Notes: generated by a model not told the origin, from the sequence alone. A stretch of 64,000 bases of DNA from Nitratireductor sp. GISD-1A_MAKvit (GCF_040819555.1 NZ_CP161920.1:2293001-2357000); one strand, 5' to 3'. Shown: positions 44,721-58,233, numbered from the stretch's first letter. Translations and numbers: made by a program.

Positions 44721-45698
44721 CAGATCGCGGCAGCGCCTGCATCTTCGAGGCGGGCGTCGCGTGCCGCCTTCAGCTTTGCGAAATCCTCGCCCGCATGGTG
44801 AGAGGAACGCGTCAGCGGGCTCGAAGAAACCATGAGGAAACCCTTCGTGTAAGCCACGGTCTCATAGGATTTGAATTCTTCGGGCGTCACGAACTTCTTC
44901 ACCGGATGGTGTTTGCGGGTCGGCTGCAGATACTGGCCGATGGTCATGAAGTCCACATTGGCCGAGCGCAGGTCGTCCATGAGCTGAAGCACTTCGTTGC
45001 GCTCCTCGCCCAGCCCCACCATGATGCCGGATTTGGTGAACATGGTCGGATCCAGTTCCTTGACCTGCTGGAGCAGGCGCAGCGAATGGAAATAACGCGC
45101 GCCCGGGCGCACCTTCAGATAATTGCCCGGAACGGTCTCCAGATTGTGGTTGAAGACATCCGGTTTTGCCGCAACCACCACTTCCAGCGCGCCGTCCTTG
45201 CGCAGGAAATCCGGCGTCAGGATTTCGATGGTCGTTTCGGGAGAAGCAGAGCGGATCGCGCCGATCACATCGGCAAAATGCTGCGCACCGCCATCGGCTA
45301 GGTCGTCGCGGTCGACCGAAGTGATGACCACATGCTTCAGCGCCATCTCGCGCACCGCCTTGGCGACGTTTTCAGGCTCGTTCATATCCACCGGACCGGG
45401 GATGCCTGTTGCCACGTTGCAGAAGGCGCAGGCGCGCGTGCAGATCTCGCCGAGGATCATGAAGGTCGCGTGCTTCTTGTCCCAGCATTCGCCGATATTC
45501 GGGCAGCCGGCCTCCTCGCACACGGTCACGAGCTTGTTCGATTTCACGATCTCGCGGGTTTCCAGATACCCTTGCGAGGTCGGCGCCTTCACCCGAATCC
45601 ATTTTGGCTTGCGCAGCACTTCCTGATCAGGGCCGGTGCGCCTTTTCAGGGTGCCGCGGGCGCGGCTTTGCGGTGACAGTATCGAGAATCGTGACCAT
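44720..45698 (-). pseudogene. lipA: Lipoyl synthase LipA, broken by a +1 frameshift
   Basis: From ATG 45698 (AGGA five bases upstream) the reading frame is [23 protein letters not shown] and then hits TGA. The other frame continues [31 protein letters not shown] with the auxiliary cluster cysteines, and [11 protein letters not shown] with the radical SAM CxxxCxxC. The join is the GGG at 45630-45632 (CCC on the coding strand). Removing one base gives a continuous 325-residue LipA of normal length. LipA inserts sulfur into octanoyl chains on the PDH and OGDH lipoyl domains, whose subunits are encoded nearby. A true loss would make the cell depend on salvaged lipoate. The context is CACCGGCCCTGATC. 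Confidence 0.88.
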
Positions 45699-45705
45699 GT
45701 TTGTC

Positions 45706-45993
45706 CTATCGCGCCCGGCTGGAAGACGAGCGTCCGAATACCCAGAGGATCAGGATCGCACCAGCGATGGCGATCACCAGATTGCCCAGAAAACCGTAGA
45801 ACGAGATGCCGATGAGGCCGGCAAGCGTTCCACCAACAAAGGAGCCGGCAATGCCGACAAGGATGTTGGTGAAGAAACCGTGCGCGCGGTTCATCGTCTT
45901 CTCGGCCACGTAACCGGCCAGAAAACCGATCACGAGAAGACCGAAAAAGCCGACGCCGGGCATGCCCAGAAGACCGTAGCTTTCTTCCATCAT
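45706..45993 (-). CDS. GlsB/YeaQ/YmgE family stress-response membrane protein
   Basis: 95 residues with three membrane helices: [37 protein letters not shown] and [19 protein letters not shown]. Glycine-rich helices of this kind define the transglycosylase-associated (GlsB/YeaQ) family, which is of unknown mechanism and often stress-linked. A GAGGAACAGG ribosome binding site precedes the ATG at 45993. It sits between lpdA and lipA on the same strand, with the lipA start seven bases after its stop. Confidence 0.85.
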   Translation of the reverse strand: MMEESYGLLGMPGVGFFGLLVIGFLAGYVAEKTMNRAHGFFTNILVGIAGSFVGGTLAGLIGISFYGFLGNLVIAIAGAILILWVFGRSSSSRAR

Positions 45994-46065
45994 CCTGTTC
46001 CTCGTTCAATGTTCCCCCGCATATAGTCCAGTTGGTGCGGGGGAAACAGGGCCCTTCAGCCCAAT

Positions 46066-47511
46066 TTATGCGTTGAGCGTACGCCCATAGGCGTCGAGCA
46101 CGCTCTCCTTCATCATCTCCGAAAGGGTCGGGTGCGGGAACACCGTGTGCATCAGCTCTTCTTCCGTGGTCTCAAGGTTCATCGCAACGACAAAGCCCTG
46201 GATCAGTTCGGTCACTTCCGCGCCGATCATGTGAGCGCCTAGAAGCTCACCCGTCTTCTTGTCGAAGATCGTCTTGATGAAGCCCTGATCCTCGCCAAGC
46301 GCAATCGCCTTGCCATTTGCGGCAAACTGGTAGCGCCCGACCCGGATGTCGCGGCCGGCTTCCTTGGCTTTTGCTTCCGTGAGCCCCACGGACGCAACCT
46401 GCGGATGGCAGTAGGTGCAGCCGGGGATAAGCCCCTTGTCGAGCGCATGGACACCCGGCACGCCGGCGATTTTTTCGATGCAGATCACGCCCTCATGCTC
46501 GGCCTTGTGCGCCAGCATGGGCGGGCCCGCCACATCGCCGATTGCGTAGATGCCTTTAACATTGGTGCGGCCATATCCGTCGACCACCACGCAACCGCGA
46601 TCCGTCTTCACGCCAAGCGCTTCGAGACCGAGATTCTCGATATTGCCCTGCACACCGACGGCGGAAATCAGCTTTTCGGCGGAAATCTTCTCAACCTTGC
46701 CGTCCTTGGTCTCCACATGGGCGGTGATTCCGTCCTTGCTCTTCTCGACCTTCGCAACCTTGGCCTCAAGCTTGAACTTGATGCCCTGCTTTTCGAACTG
46801 GCGCTTTGCGAACTTGGAGACCTCCGCGTCCTCAACCGGCAGGATCTGCGGCATCAGTTCCACCACGGTCACCTCCGCACCCATGGTGCGGTAGAAGGAG
46901 GCGAACTCCATGCCGATGGCGCCGGAGCCCATCACGACCAGCGATTTCGGCATGGTCTTGGGCACCATCGCCTCGAAATAGGTCCAGATCTTTTCGCCAT
47001 CCGGCTCGATTCCGGGCAGGACACGCGGACGCGCACCGGTTGCAACAATGATGTGCTTTGCCTTGTAGGTGCCGGCACCCTTGGTGTTTTTCGGCATGGG
47101 CGGCTGCGGCTGCATCGCCTTCTTGGACGGCTCGGAAACGACAACCTCGCCGGCCTTGGAAAGCTTCGCTTCGCCCCAGATCACATCGATCTTGTTCTTT
47201 TTCATCAGGAAACCGACGCCGCCATTCAGGCGCTGCGATACCTTGCGCGAACGGTCGACCACATCATCCACATTGGCCGTGATCTTGCCGTCGATGGTCA
47301 GGCCGTAATCCTTGCCGTTTTCGGCATAATGCTTGATCTCGGCCGAGCGCAGCAGCGCCTTTGTCGGAATACAGCCCCAGTTGAGGCAGATGCCGCCCAG
47401 ATGCTCGCGCTCCACGATAGCCGTCTTCAAACCAAGCTGTGCAGCACGGACCGCGGTGACATAGCCGCCAGGTCCCGATCCGATGATGATAACGTCGTAA
47501 TTTTCAGCCAC
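46066..47511 (-). CDS. lpdA: Dihydrolipoyl dehydrogenase (E3)
   Basis: 481 residues. FAD motif [19 protein letters not shown], the redox disulfide [16 protein letters not shown] and NAD motif [17 protein letters not shown] are all present. The C-terminal interface domain ends in [15 protein letters not shown], with the active-site His-Glu pair. It reoxidises the dihydrolipoyl groups of pyruvate dehydrogenase, and in alphaproteobacteria may also serve other 2-oxoacid complexes. It is in the pdhA-pdhB-pdhC-SGNH-HdeD-lpdA order on the minus strand. Confidence 0.96.
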   Translation of the reverse strand: MAENYDVIIIGSGPGGYVTAVRAAQLGLKTAIVEREHLGGICLNWGCIPTKALLRSAEIKHYAENGKDYGLTIDGKITANVDDVVDRSRKVSQRLNGGVGFLMKKNKIDVIWGEAKLSKAGEVVVSEPSKKAMQPQPPMPKNTKGAGTYKAKHIIVATGARPRVLPGIEPDGEKIWTYFEAMVPKTMPKSLVVMGSGAIGMEFASFYRTMGAEVTVVELMPQILPVEDAEVSKFAKRQFEKQGIKFKLEAKVAKVEKSKDGITAHVETKDGKVEKISAEKLISAVGVQGNIENLGLEALGVKTDRGCVVVDGYGRTNVKGIYAIGDVAGPPMLAHKAEHEGVICIEKIAGVPGVHALDKGLIPGCTYCHPQVASVGLTEAKAKEAGRDIRVGRYQFAANGKAIALGEDQGFIKTIFDKKTGELLGAHMIGAEVTELIQGFVVAMNLETTEEELMHTVFPHPTLSEMMKESVLDAYGRTLNA

Positions 47512-47580
47512 AGCTGGTTTCTCCTTGTAGTCGTATCATTGTCCGGGCGCAGCTTTTACACCGCCGCGCCCCGAGAGTTT

Positions 47581-48132
47581 TCAGGCCCGCGCAGCCCCGC
47601 GCAGACCAAAGGCGATGAGCAAAAGAAACACGCCATTTGAAAGCAGTTCGATGGCGAGCAGAATGCCCAGGATCGTTGCAGCGGCCCATGGCATGTCCGC
47701 CAGGATCATCACACCGAGCAGCAGCGAGACGATGCCTGAAAAAAGCACCCAGCCCCATCCGGCAAGCGGCCGGAATGCGAATGCATACATGATCTTCACC
47801 ACGCCGAGCACCAGAAACATGATCGCCACCAGAATGGTGAGCGAGATGATCCCCGCGCCCGGTTTGGCGATGATCGATATGCCCACGGCAAGCGTGAGAA
47901 CCCCCAGCAGCAGCGCCCAGAGAAAACCTGCCCAACCCCGAACACGGAAGGCCTGCACGACCTGAAGCACGCCAAACAGGATGAAGGTCCACGCCGCCAG
48001 CCTTGCAGCCGTCATGGTTGCGGCAAAGGGATTTGCCAGAGCAAGGATGCCACCAATCAGTGAGATGGCCCCAAGCAGTGCGAGCCAGCCCCAGGATGCA
48101 TGTACGCGCTCATTCTCGACGGTATTGGCCAT
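47581..48132 (-). CDS. HdeD family acid-resistance/DUF308 membrane protein
   Basis: 183 residues from the ATG at 48132 with about six membrane helices in paired repeats (GWLALLGAISLIGGILALA; LVAIMFLVLGVVKIMYAFA). The AAGGAGGGG ribosome binding site before the ATG decides the start over a longer frame at 48153. Relatives include HdeD, associated with acid resistance in Escherichia coli, but function here is unknown. It lies between the SGNH hydrolase and lpdA. Confidence 0.8.
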   Translation of the reverse strand: MANTVENERVHASWGWLALLGAISLIGGILALANPFAATMTAARLAAWTFILFGVLQVVQAFRVRGWAGFLWALLLGVLTLAVGISIIAKPGAGIISLTILVAIMFLVLGVVKIMYAFAFRPLAGWGWVLFSGIVSLLLGVMILADMPWAAATILGILLAIELLSNGVFLLLIAFGLRGAARA

Positions 48133-48149
48133 GCTCAACCCCTCCTTTT

Positions 48150-48788
48150 TCAAAGTCCAAGCATGTCACGCACGACCGGAGCGATCCCCCGGCCAATGGA
48201 GCGTGTGTTTTCCGCGTCCAGATGCACCCCGTCAAGCGGACTTGTGCTTGCCACAGAACCGGCATCGAAAAAAACTGTGCCGGTCTCTTTGGCAAGCGAT
48301 GCGTAAAGGCCGGCCAGCTTGCCCGATTCGATACGCGCGCTTTCAAACAGGGCCGCAAAGTCGGGATCGGGCGTTTCACAGGCCGGCGGGGGCGACATGA
48401 TGAGCACCTTCGGCGCCGGTTCACCCATCGGATAGTCGTGTCCACGCACGATGTCGATCAGGCGCTGCATGCCCTGTTTCGCGCCGAATGCGTGGCCGCA
48501 GATGAAAGGCTTCATATCGTTGGTGCCAAGCATGATGACAACCAGATCGAGAGGCGCATGGCTGGTCAAAAGTGTGGGCAGAACGCGCGCGCCGTTCCTG
48601 TCGGCACCCGAAGCGAAGTCGTCAAACACCGTGGTCCGACCGTTCAGCCCTTCGGCAATCACGCGCGCCCTGCTGCCCAGTTCCCTCTCAAGCACGCTGG
48701 GCCAGCGAGTGTCATGAGCATGCCGCCCGGGGCCATCAGGGTCATACCCCCATGTCAGCGAATCGCCAAAGCACAGGATGGTCTTCAT
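48150..48788 (-). CDS. SGNH/GDSL hydrolase family esterase
   Basis: 212 residues without a signal peptide. The block-I GDS motif CFGDSLTWGYDPDG (about 5-18) carries the nucleophile Ser, and the block III GTND motif MLGTNDMKPF and the C-terminal DGVHLDAEN with catalytic Asp-His are all visible. It is probably a carboxylester hydrolase or arylesterase in the cytosol; the substrate is unknown. It contains an in-frame CGGCCCT (complement at 48349-48355) that does not shift the frame, unlike the four broken genes. Confidence 0.85.
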   Translation of the reverse strand: MKTILCFGDSLTWGYDPDGPGRHAHDTRWPSVLERELGSRARVIAEGLNGRTTVFDDFASGADRNGARVLPTLLTSHAPLDLVVIMLGTNDMKPFICGHAFGAKQGMQRLIDIVRGHDYPMGEPAPKVLIMSPPPACETPDPDFAALFESARIESGKLAGLYASLAKETGTVFFDAGSVASTSPLDGVHLDAENTRSIGRGIAPVVRDMLGL

Positions 48789-48821
48789 CGTTTGCCCCCG
48801 GGGTAGCTGTCCATATGGTCC

Positions 48822-50162
48822 CTATATCAGCATCGTCAGCGGGTTCTCGATGACCTGTTTGAAGGCGGCGAGGAGTTCGGCGCCAAGCGCCCCGTCCACC
48901 GCCCGGTGATCGGTCGAAAGCGTCACCGACATCACCGTTGCAACCTTCACCTCGCCATCCTTCACCACGGCCCGCTGCTCGCCAGCACCAACCGCAAGGA
49001 TCGTCGCATGCGGCGGGTTGATGACGGCGGCAAAGTCCTTGATGCCGAACATGCCGAGATTGGAAACGGCCGTGTTGCCGCCCTGATACTCTTCCGCCTT
49101 CAGCTTGCGCGAGCGCGCCCGCGTGGCCAGATCCTTCATCTCGTTGGAGATCGCCGACAGGGTCTTCTCGTCGGCGCGGCGGATGATCGGCGTGATCAGC
49201 CCGCCCGGGATCGACACGGCAACGCCCACATCGGCACTCTTGTGCTTCACCATGGCGCTCTCGGTCCAGGAGACATTCGCTTCCGGCACCATGGCAAGCG
49301 CTTTCGCGTGGGCCTTGATGACCATGTCGTTGACCGACAGCCTGTAAGCCGGCTTCTCGCCATCCTCGGTCTTCACCTTCGGCGCGGCATCGTTCAACTG
49401 CTTGCGCAGCGCCAGAAGCGCGTCGATCTCGCAGTCGAGCGTCAGGTAGAAATGCGGGACGGTGGATTTCGCCTCGACCAGACGGCGGGCGATGGTCTTG
49501 CGCATGCTGTCATGCGGGATCAGCTCGTAGGAGCCTTCCTCGAACAGTCTCATGACCTGATCGTCGGACATGGCCGGCTGTGCCGGAGCGGGTGCTGCAG
49601 CAGATGCAGCCTCGGCGGTTTTCGCGCCACCATCCTTTTCAGCCGCTTCCACATCGGCCTTGACGATCCGGCCCTTCGGACCGGAGCCCGAAATCGCCGA
49701 AAGATCGAGCCCGGCTTCCTTCGCAAGACGGCGTGCAAGCGGTGAGGCGAACACGCGTTCGCCATCGCCTGCCGGCGCCGCTTTCGCCTCCGCAGGCTTT
49801 GCCTCGGATTTGGCAGCAGACGCTTCTTCCTTCGCAGGCTTTTCCGCCTTAGTAGGCTTGGGCTCGGGCGCGGGGTCGGACCCGCTCTCGGCAGCTTTCG
49901 CCGCCGCACCGGCATCCTCGCCCTCTTCGGCCAGAACCGCGATCAGCGCGTTCACCTTCACGCCTTCGGTGCCTTCCGGCACCACCAGCTTCGCAACGGT
50001 ACCCTCGTCGACGGCTTCCACTTCCATGGTCGCCTTGTCGGTCTCGATCTCGGCGATCACGTCGCCAGGCGCGACCGAATCCCCTTCCTTGACCATCCAT
50101 TTGGCGAGATTGCCCTCTTCCATCGTCGGCGAAAGGGCAGGCATGGTGACTTTGATCGGCAT
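48822..50162 (-). CDS. pdhC: Pyruvate dehydrogenase dihydrolipoamide acetyltransferase (E2)
   Basis: 446 residues. The N-terminal lipoyl domain has the lipoylation site [13 protein letters not shown] (about 40-52). An Ala/Pro/Lys-rich flexible linker follows, then the peripheral-subunit-binding domain FASPLARRLAKEAGLDL. The catalytic domain ends with STDHRAVDGALGAELL, the active-site His. It transfers acetyl groups to CoA and is the core of the PDH complex. It follows pdhB after 13 bases. Its lipoyl lysine depends on the frameshifted lipA. Confidence 0.95.
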   Translation of the reverse strand: MPIKVTMPALSPTMEEGNLAKWMVKEGDSVAPGDVIAEIETDKATMEVEAVDEGTVAKLVVPEGTEGVKVNALIAVLAEEGEDAGAAAKAAESGSDPAPEPKPTKAEKPAKEEASAAKSEAKPAEAKAAPAGDGERVFASPLARRLAKEAGLDLSAISGSGPKGRIVKADVEAAEKDGGAKTAEAASAAAPAPAQPAMSDDQVMRLFEEGSYELIPHDSMRKTIARRLVEAKSTVPHFYLTLDCEIDALLALRKQLNDAAPKVKTEDGEKPAYRLSVNDMVIKAHAKALAMVPEANVSWTESAMVKHKSADVGVAVSIPGGLITPIIRRADEKTLSAISNEMKDLATRARSRKLKAEEYQGGNTAVSNLGMFGIKDFAAVINPPHATILAVGAGEQRAVVKDGEVKVATVMSVTLSTDHRAVDGALGAELLAAFKQVIENPLTMLI

Positions 50163-50175
50163 GGTTTCCTCCCCT

Positions 50176-51573
50176 TTAGCTGCGGTAGGAAACGGCTTTC
50201 ACCGCTTCAACCACTTCGGCGACGTTGGGCAGCGCCAGCTTCTCAAGGTTTGCCGCATAGGGCATCGGCACATCCTTGCCCGCAACCGTGATCACCGGCG
50301 CATCGAGATAATCGAACGCCCGCTGCATCACCTGGCTGGCGATATGCGCGCCGACCGAAGACTGCGGGAACCCTTCCTCGACCGTCACCAGACGGTTCGT
50401 CTTCTTTACCGAAGCGATCACCGTATCAAGGTCCATCGGGCGGATCGTGCGCAGGTCGATGACCTCCACGTCGATCCCCTCGCCCGCCAGTTCCTCAGCC
50501 GCCTTCACCGCATAGGTCATGCCGATGCCAAAGGAGACGATGGTCGCGTCCCTGCCTTCCTTGTGGATGCGCGCCTTGCCGATCGGCAGCACGAAATCAT
50601 CCATCTTCGGAACGTCAAAGCTCTGGCCATAGAGGATCTCGTTTTCGAGGAAAATGACCGGGTTCGGATCGCGGATCGCGGCCTTCAAAAGCCCCTTCGC
50701 GTCGGCTGCCGTATAAGGCATCACCACCTTCAGCCCGGGGATATGGCCATACCAGGCCGCATAGCACTGCGAATGCTGTGCCGCCACGCGGGCAGCCGCG
50801 CCGTTCGGTCCGCGGAACACGATGGGCGCGCCCATCTGGCCGCCGGCCATATAGAGCGTCTTGGCCGCCGAATTGACGATCTGGTCGATCGCCTGCATGG
50901 CGAAGTTGAACGTCATGAACTCGACGATCGGTTTCAGACCGGCAAACGCCGCGCCAACGCCGACGCCGGCAAAGCCGTGCTCGGTGATCGGCGTGTCGAC
51001 CACGCGCTTGTCGCCGAACTCCTGCAGGAGCCCCTGCGTCACCTTGTAGGCGCCCTGATATTCGGCCACTTCCTCGCCCATGACGAAAACGTCGCCATCG
51101 CGGCGCATTTCCTCGGCCATGGCATCGCGCAGCGCCTCGCGCACGGTGGTCGAAACCATCTCCGTGCCTTCGGGAATGTCCGGATCGGCTGCGACCTTCA
51201 CCTCGGGCGCCGCCGGCACGGATCCACCGGCCTTGTCTTCCGGTTCATCCTGTTCACCGGCATCGTCCGCCTCATCGGAGGCTTCCGCCTCAGGCTTGGA
51301 AGCGGCCTTGTCGAGATCGGCCTCGCTTTCGCCTTCGGTTAGAAGAAGCGCAATGGCGGTATTGACCTTCACGCCTTCGGTGCCTTCGGAGATCAGGATT
51401 TTTCCGAGCGTGCCTTCGTCCACGGCTTCCACTTCCATGGTCGCCTTGTCGGTTTCGATCTCGGCGATCACGTCACCGGGCGCAACGGCATCGCCTTCCT
51501 TCTTGATCCATTTGGAAAGATTGCCCTCTTCCATGGTCGGAGAGAGCGCGGGCATGAGAATTTCGGTTGGCAT
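50176..51573 (-). CDS. pdhB: Pyruvate dehydrogenase E1 beta subunit with N-terminal lipoyl domain
   Basis: 465 residues from the ATG at 51573, preceded by GAGGGGAGGG. The first 80 residues are an E2-like lipoyl domain ([32 protein letters not shown]). An acidic linker rich in Glu, Ala and Asp follows. The E1 beta fold then begins at [14 protein letters not shown] and has [19 protein letters not shown] and [15 protein letters not shown] lipoyl domain fused to E1 beta is a known alphaproteobacterial trait. It lies 13 bases after pdhA. Confidence 0.95.
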   Translation of the reverse strand: MPTEILMPALSPTMEEGNLSKWIKKEGDAVAPGDVIAEIETDKATMEVEAVDEGTLGKILISEGTEGVKVNTAIALLLTEGESEADLDKAASKPEAEASDEADDAGEQDEPEDKAGGSVPAAPEVKVAADPDIPEGTEMVSTTVREALRDAMAEEMRRDGDVFVMGEEVAEYQGAYKVTQGLLQEFGDKRVVDTPITEHGFAGVGVGAAFAGLKPIVEFMTFNFAMQAIDQIVNSAAKTLYMAGGQMGAPIVFRGPNGAAARVAAQHSQCYAAWYGHIPGLKVVMPYTAADAKGLLKAAIRDPNPVIFLENEILYGQSFDVPKMDDFVLPIGKARIHKEGRDATIVSFGIGMTYAVKAAEELAGEGIDVEVIDLRTIRPMDLDTVIASVKKTNRLVTVEEGFPQSSVGAHIASQVMQRAFDYLDAPVITVAGKDVPMPYAANLEKLALPNVAEVVEAVKAVSYRS

Positions 51574-51586
51574 GTCGGCCCTCCCC

Positions 51587-52648
51587 TCAAAGCAGAATGT
51601 CGGTGTAGAGTTCAGACACATCCGGTTCCGGATCCGTCTGCGCGAATTCGGCCGAATCACCGACGATTTCGCGCACCTCCTTGTCGATGGCCTTCAGTTC
51701 GTCTTCATCAGCCCATTTGTTCGCCATGAGACGCTGCTTCACCTGCTCGATGGGATCATGTTCGGAGCGCATTTTCTGCACTTCGTCCTTGGAGCGGTAT
51801 TTGGCAGGGTCCGACATGGAGTGACCGCGATAGCGGTAGGTCTGCATCTCCAGAATGATCGGCCCCTTGCCCGAACGACACCATTCCACGGCCAGATCAC
51901 CGGCAGCCTTCACCGCGCGCACATCCATGCCATCCACCTGAATGCCCGGGATCTTGAACGAAAGTCCGCGCTGGGAGAAATCGGTTTCCGCAGACGAGCG
52001 CGCCACGGCGGTGCCCATGGCGTAGCGGTTGTTCTCGATGATGTAGACCACCGGAAGCTTCCACAGCGAAGCCATGTTGAAGCTCTCATAGACCTGGCCC
52101 TGATTGGCAGCACCATCGCCGAAATAGGTGATCGAAACGCTGTCGTCGCCGCGGTAGCGATTGGCAAAGGCCAGCCCCGTGCCGAGCGGCACCTGCGCGC
52201 CGACAATGCCGTGCCCGCCGTAAAATTTCTTCTCCTTGGAGAACATGTGCATGGAGCCGCCCTTGCCCTTCGAGTAGCCGTTGCGGCGCCCCGTAAGCTC
52301 GGCCATCACGCCGCGCGCTTCCATGCCTGTTGCGAGCATGTGACCATGATCGCGATAGCCGGTGATCACCTGGTCGCCATCATTCATGCTCATCTGCATG
52401 CCGACAACCACGGCCTCCTGGCCAATGTAAAGATGGCAGAAACCGCCGATCAGCCCCATACCGTAAAGCTGGCCCGCCTTTTCCTCGAAACGGCGGATCA
52501 GAAGCATCTCGCGATAGGCGTGAAGCTCCTGCTCCTTGTCGAAATCTTCTGGCTTGGGTGGCTTGGGTGCCTGAACGGCACTCCCTGACGCCCCTTTCTT
52601 GGTCGAGCGTGACCTTGCGGCACTTGTCTTGCTTGCGGCTCGCGCCAT
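51587..52648 (-). CDS. pdhA: Pyruvate dehydrogenase E1 alpha subunit
   Basis: 353 residues. After a basic, alanine-rich tail ([19 protein letters not shown]), the TPP-binding fold contains [17 protein letters not shown], the [17 protein letters not shown] motif with [11 protein letters not shown], and the phosphorylation-loop-like [17 protein letters not shown]. With PdhB it decarboxylates pyruvate. It heads the pdh cluster; a 213-base gap separates it from ftsB and presumably holds its promoter. Confidence 0.96.
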   Translation of the reverse strand: MARAASKTSAARSRSTKKGASGSAVQAPKPPKPEDFDKEQELHAYREMLLIRRFEEKAGQLYGMGLIGGFCHLYIGQEAVVVGMQMSMNDGDQVITGYRDHGHMLATGMEARGVMAELTGRRNGYSKGKGGSMHMFSKEKKFYGGHGIVGAQVPLGTGLAFANRYRGDDSVSITYFGDGAANQGQVYESFNMASLWKLPVVYIIENNRYAMGTAVARSSAETDFSQRGLSFKIPGIQVDGMDVRAVKAAGDLAVEWCRSGKGPIILEMQTYRYRGHSMSDPAKYRSKDEVQKMRSEHDPIEQVKQRLMANKWADEDELKAIDKEVREIVGDSAEFAQTDPEPDVSELYTDILL

Positions 52649-52861
52649 GCCTCTACTCCCTAGCTGACATTCCGGGGAATTTGTGCAACGGTCGAGCCTG
52701 GCAATGGTTGCGCCGTGAGCCTCCCGTCATCTCCCGCTTATGGTAGATGAAGCTAGCACGTGGAGCAAAATTCGGCCATTCAAAATCCGCATAGCTGCCA
52801 TGCAGCTAAATGCTTGGATTTTCACACGTTATTGTTGATTAAGTGAATTTCGGTTAATTCT

Positions 52862-53179
52862 CTAATCGGCACCAATGAGGATGATGACCTCATTTTCGCG
52901 AGCCAGATTCAGCGCCCGGCGCGCCTGCTCGTCCAGCATGTCCTTTTCCAGACTGCCATCATTCACCAGCGCAACCCGGTGTTCCAGCTCGCGGCGCTTG
53001 GCCACAAGCGCATCAAGCCGCGCCTGAGCTTCCGCGATGCGGTCTTCGAGCCTGTATTTTGCGTAGATGCCATAATCGCCATGATAGGCGTGAAAGCCAA
53101 AATAGGCGAGAAACAGCCCTGCGATCGTCGGAACGATCAGCCGACCGGTGTTGCGGCGTTTGTGATGACGTGTCCACAT
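52862..53179 (-). CDS. ftsB: Septum formation initiator family protein (FtsB/DivIC)
   Basis: 105 residues from the ATG at 53179. A short cytoplasmic basic tail precedes one membrane helix (LIVPTIAGLFLAYFGFHAY). A periplasmic coiled coil follows (RLEDRIAEAQARLDALVAK and KRRELEHRVALVNDG), and the conserved DMLDEQARRALNLARENEV. FtsB joins FtsL and FtsQ in the divisome. It lies downstream of eno on the same strand, a conserved alphaproteobacterial arrangement. A frame extended to 53209 is not needed. Confidence 0.85.
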   Translation of the reverse strand: MWTRHHKRRNTGRLIVPTIAGLFLAYFGFHAYHGDYGIYAKYRLEDRIAEAQARLDALVAKRRELEHRVALVNDGSLEKDMLDEQARRALNLARENEVIILIGAD

Positions 53180-53255
53180 GCGGAAAACCCTTCTCCCGCA
53201 TGTGGCCATATGTTGTTTAATGGACCGTTATTTCCCTACGGTCACCTGCAAAAAA

Positions 53256-54617
<1,362 letters not shown>

Positions 54618-54635
54618 TCAATGTCGGGACAGGCT

Positions 54636-55466
54636 TCAGCTCGCCTTGGCGATACGGTCAAACGCCATCAGGCGTTCAAGAAGCCCCTTCATCTCGTTGA
54701 GCGGCACCATGTTGGGCCCGTCCGAAGGTGCGTTGTCGGGGTCCTGGTGCGTCTCCATGAAAACACCGGCAACGCCAACGGCCACAGCCGCACGCGCGAG
54801 CGTCTCCACGAATTCGCGCTGACCGCCAGACGAGCCGCCACGGCCACCGGGCTGGGCGACGGAATGCGTCGCATCGAAGATCACCGGTGCGCCCATCTGC
54901 GCCATCTGCGGCAGACCGCGCATGTCCGAAACAAGCGTGTTGTAGCCGAACGATGTGCCCCGCTCGGTCGCCATCACGTTGGGATTGCCCGAACCCGTCA
55001 CCTTGGCGATCACGTTTTCCATGTCCCACGGAGCAAGGAACTGCCCCTTCTTGACGTTCACCACCTTGCCGGTCCTTGCTGCGGCAATCAGGAGATCGGT
55101 CTGGCGGCACAGAAATGCAGGGATCTGAAGAATGTCGACCACTTCGGCGACAATGCCGCACTGCTCCTCGGTGTGAACGTCCGTGATCACCGGAACATCG
55201 AATTCCTTGCGGATGTCGGCGAAGATCGGCATGGCCGCATCCAGCCCCGCCCCGCGCCTGCCCGCAAGCGACGTGCGGTTGGCCTTGTCGAAACTGCTCT
55301 TGTAGACAAGCCCAATGCCCAGTTCGTCCGTCATTTCCTTGAGTGCACCCGCCATGTCGAAGGCGTGCTCTCGCGTCTCCATCTGGCAGGGTCCGGCGAT
55401 CAGCGCCAGCGGCGCGTCATTGCCGAACACGACCTTGCCGACAGTCACACGCGGATTGGGTTTCAT
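54636..55466 (-). CDS. kdsA: 3-deoxy-8-phosphooctulonate synthase (KDO-8-phosphate synthase)
   Basis: 276 residues. The DAHP-synthase fold shows [49 protein letters not shown] and [17 protein letters not shown], and the later [14 protein letters not shown] segment. It condenses phosphoenolpyruvate, a product of enolase, with arabinose-5-phosphate to make KDO-8-P for lipopolysaccharide. The start overlaps the stop of the VOC gene as ATGA (55463-55466), so they are coupled. Enolase lies about 105 bases downstream. Confidence 0.96.
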   Translation of the reverse strand: MKPNPRVTVGKVVFGNDAPLALIAGPCQMETREHAFDMAGALKEMTDELGIGLVYKSSFDKANRTSLAGRRGAGLDAAMPIFADIRKEFDVPVITDVHTEEQCGIVAEVVDILQIPAFLCRQTDLLIAAARTGKVVNVKKGQFLAPWDMENVIAKVTGSGNPNVMATERGTSFGYNTLVSDMRGLPQMAQMGAPVIFDATHSVAQPGGRGGSSGGQREFVETLARAAVAVGVAGVFMETHQDPDNAPSDGPNMVPLNEMKGLLERLMAFDRIAKAS

Positions 55467-56377
55467 TGCGAAGACTCCTCAAAGACAAAAACTGCGCCCT
55501 GCCCGGCTGCCGGCGGCACGATGATGCGGCCGTCTGCTTCAGCAAACAGGACAGCCTGCATGGATAGGTGCGACCGAAACCCGGCAATATCCGGACATTG
55601 AAAGACAATCGCCGCGAGATCGAGTTGGCCGTGCGGAGCCGCACGGTCGAGACCGAGATCAGACTGGTAGCGCTCCGGTGTCATCACGGACAAAACCGCG
55701 TTGCCAAGGCGTAGATTGAGCCAGTCCTCTTGAACGGGTTCATGGGATGCGCCGGAAAACCGCTCAAGAAAACCCGCATGGATGTCCGGTTTTGTCGCAA
55801 GCATGATGATGCGCGCGGTCCCCGTCACACCGTTTGGATGCGTTTCCAGCGCGCCGCGTCCGCCAGAAGGCAGGTTCACACGCTGGCAGGTAAAGAAGAA
55901 ATGCCCGTCTGCATTCTCTGGCGCGGCAAAGGCCAGCCGAAACGATGCAGTCGCCTCCTGTCCCGAGGAATCGCGAAACGGACGCGAAAAGGAAAGCGGG
56001 TCGCCAGCCGATATCCCGGCCTCCACGAAGCGCCTGTGATCCGCATCGGCGTCGCCGGTTCCAAGAACCACTGCCGAAAATCCTTCATCGCCGAATTTTT
56101 CGCGAAACGCTCTGTCACGCTGCACGAAAGCATTGCCTGCCGCTTCCGCCTCAAGCGCAGCCTGCAGCGCCACCCGGCTCAACGGTTCGAGATAAGATCC
56201 GTCTTCAAGGAAAACGCAGCAGTTCCCGGTTCCGAACGGGTGAGCGGCATCGGCAGCGACCGTGAAGCCAAGCGCTTTCAGACGCTCGCGCGCAACCGCC
56301 AGATCGGCGGTTGGCAATACACAATGGTCGAGCTTGCGTGGGGGATGCACGTCGTGTTCAGAAACCATGCACCGCAT
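55463..56377 (-). CDS. VOC (glyoxalase-like) family protein
   Basis: About 304 residues. Two vicinal-oxygen-chelate repeats are suggested: [20 protein letters not shown] near the N-terminus with [13 protein letters not shown], and a second around [41 protein letters not shown] resembles the glyoxalase-like DUF domain found in rhizobia. It has no known substrate. The start is uncertain: ATGs at 56377 and 56368 both follow a GAGG ribosome binding site, and I report the outer one. It is placed between pyrG and kdsA and overlaps the latter by four bases. Confidence 0.72.
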   Translation of the reverse strand: MRCMVSEHDVHPPRKLDHCVLPTADLAVARERLKALGFTVAADAAHPFGTGNCCVFLEDGSYLEPLSRVALQAALEAEAAGNAFVQRDRAFREKFGDEGFSAVVLGTGDADADHRRFVEAGISAGDPLSFSRPFRDSSGQEATASFRLAFAAPENADGHFFFTCQRVNLPSGGRGALETHPNGVTGTARIIMLATKPDIHAGFLERFSGASHEPVQEDWLNLRLGNAVLSVMTPERYQSDLGLDRAAPHGQLDLAAIVFQCPDIAGFRSHLSMQAVLFAEADGRIIVPPAAGQGAVFVFEESSQ

Positions 56378-56428
56378 GTGCCTCAAGCCCCGGCGCTTTG
56401 CAAGTGCTCTGCCGGGGAAGAAAGCCCA

Positions 56429-56447
56429 CCCCGCCATGGTGGCGGGG
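56429..56447 (-). terminator. Hairpin downstream of pyrG, probable terminator
   Basis: CCCCGCCA (56429-56436) and TGGCGGGG (56440-56447) form a perfect 8-bp stem with a 3-base loop, nine bases past the pyrG stop on the minus strand. Only short T runs follow, so termination may be partial. Confidence 0.5.
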
Positions 56448-56455
56448 CGAGAATG

Positions 56456-58096
<1,641 letters not shown>

Positions 58097-58187
58097 TTAA
58101 CCGGACACAGGCGATTCCGCCAGCAAAAAATAACGAGACGCAAATCTTTTTGCGCCCCGCGGTGAATAAGTCTTGCAGGCTGCCGTT

Positions 58188-58212
58188 CCGGCCGCGCGAA
58201 AATTGCGGCCGG
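58188..58212. terminator. GC-rich hairpin between secG and pyrG
   Basis: CCGGCCGC (58188-58195) pairs with GCGGCCGG (58205-58212) with a nine-base loop, 22 bases past the secG stop. It lacks a T tract, so it may act as an RNA stabiliser or a rho-dependent element. Confidence 0.35.
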
Positions 58213-58233
58213 AGGCTCCCGCAGGAAAGAAGG

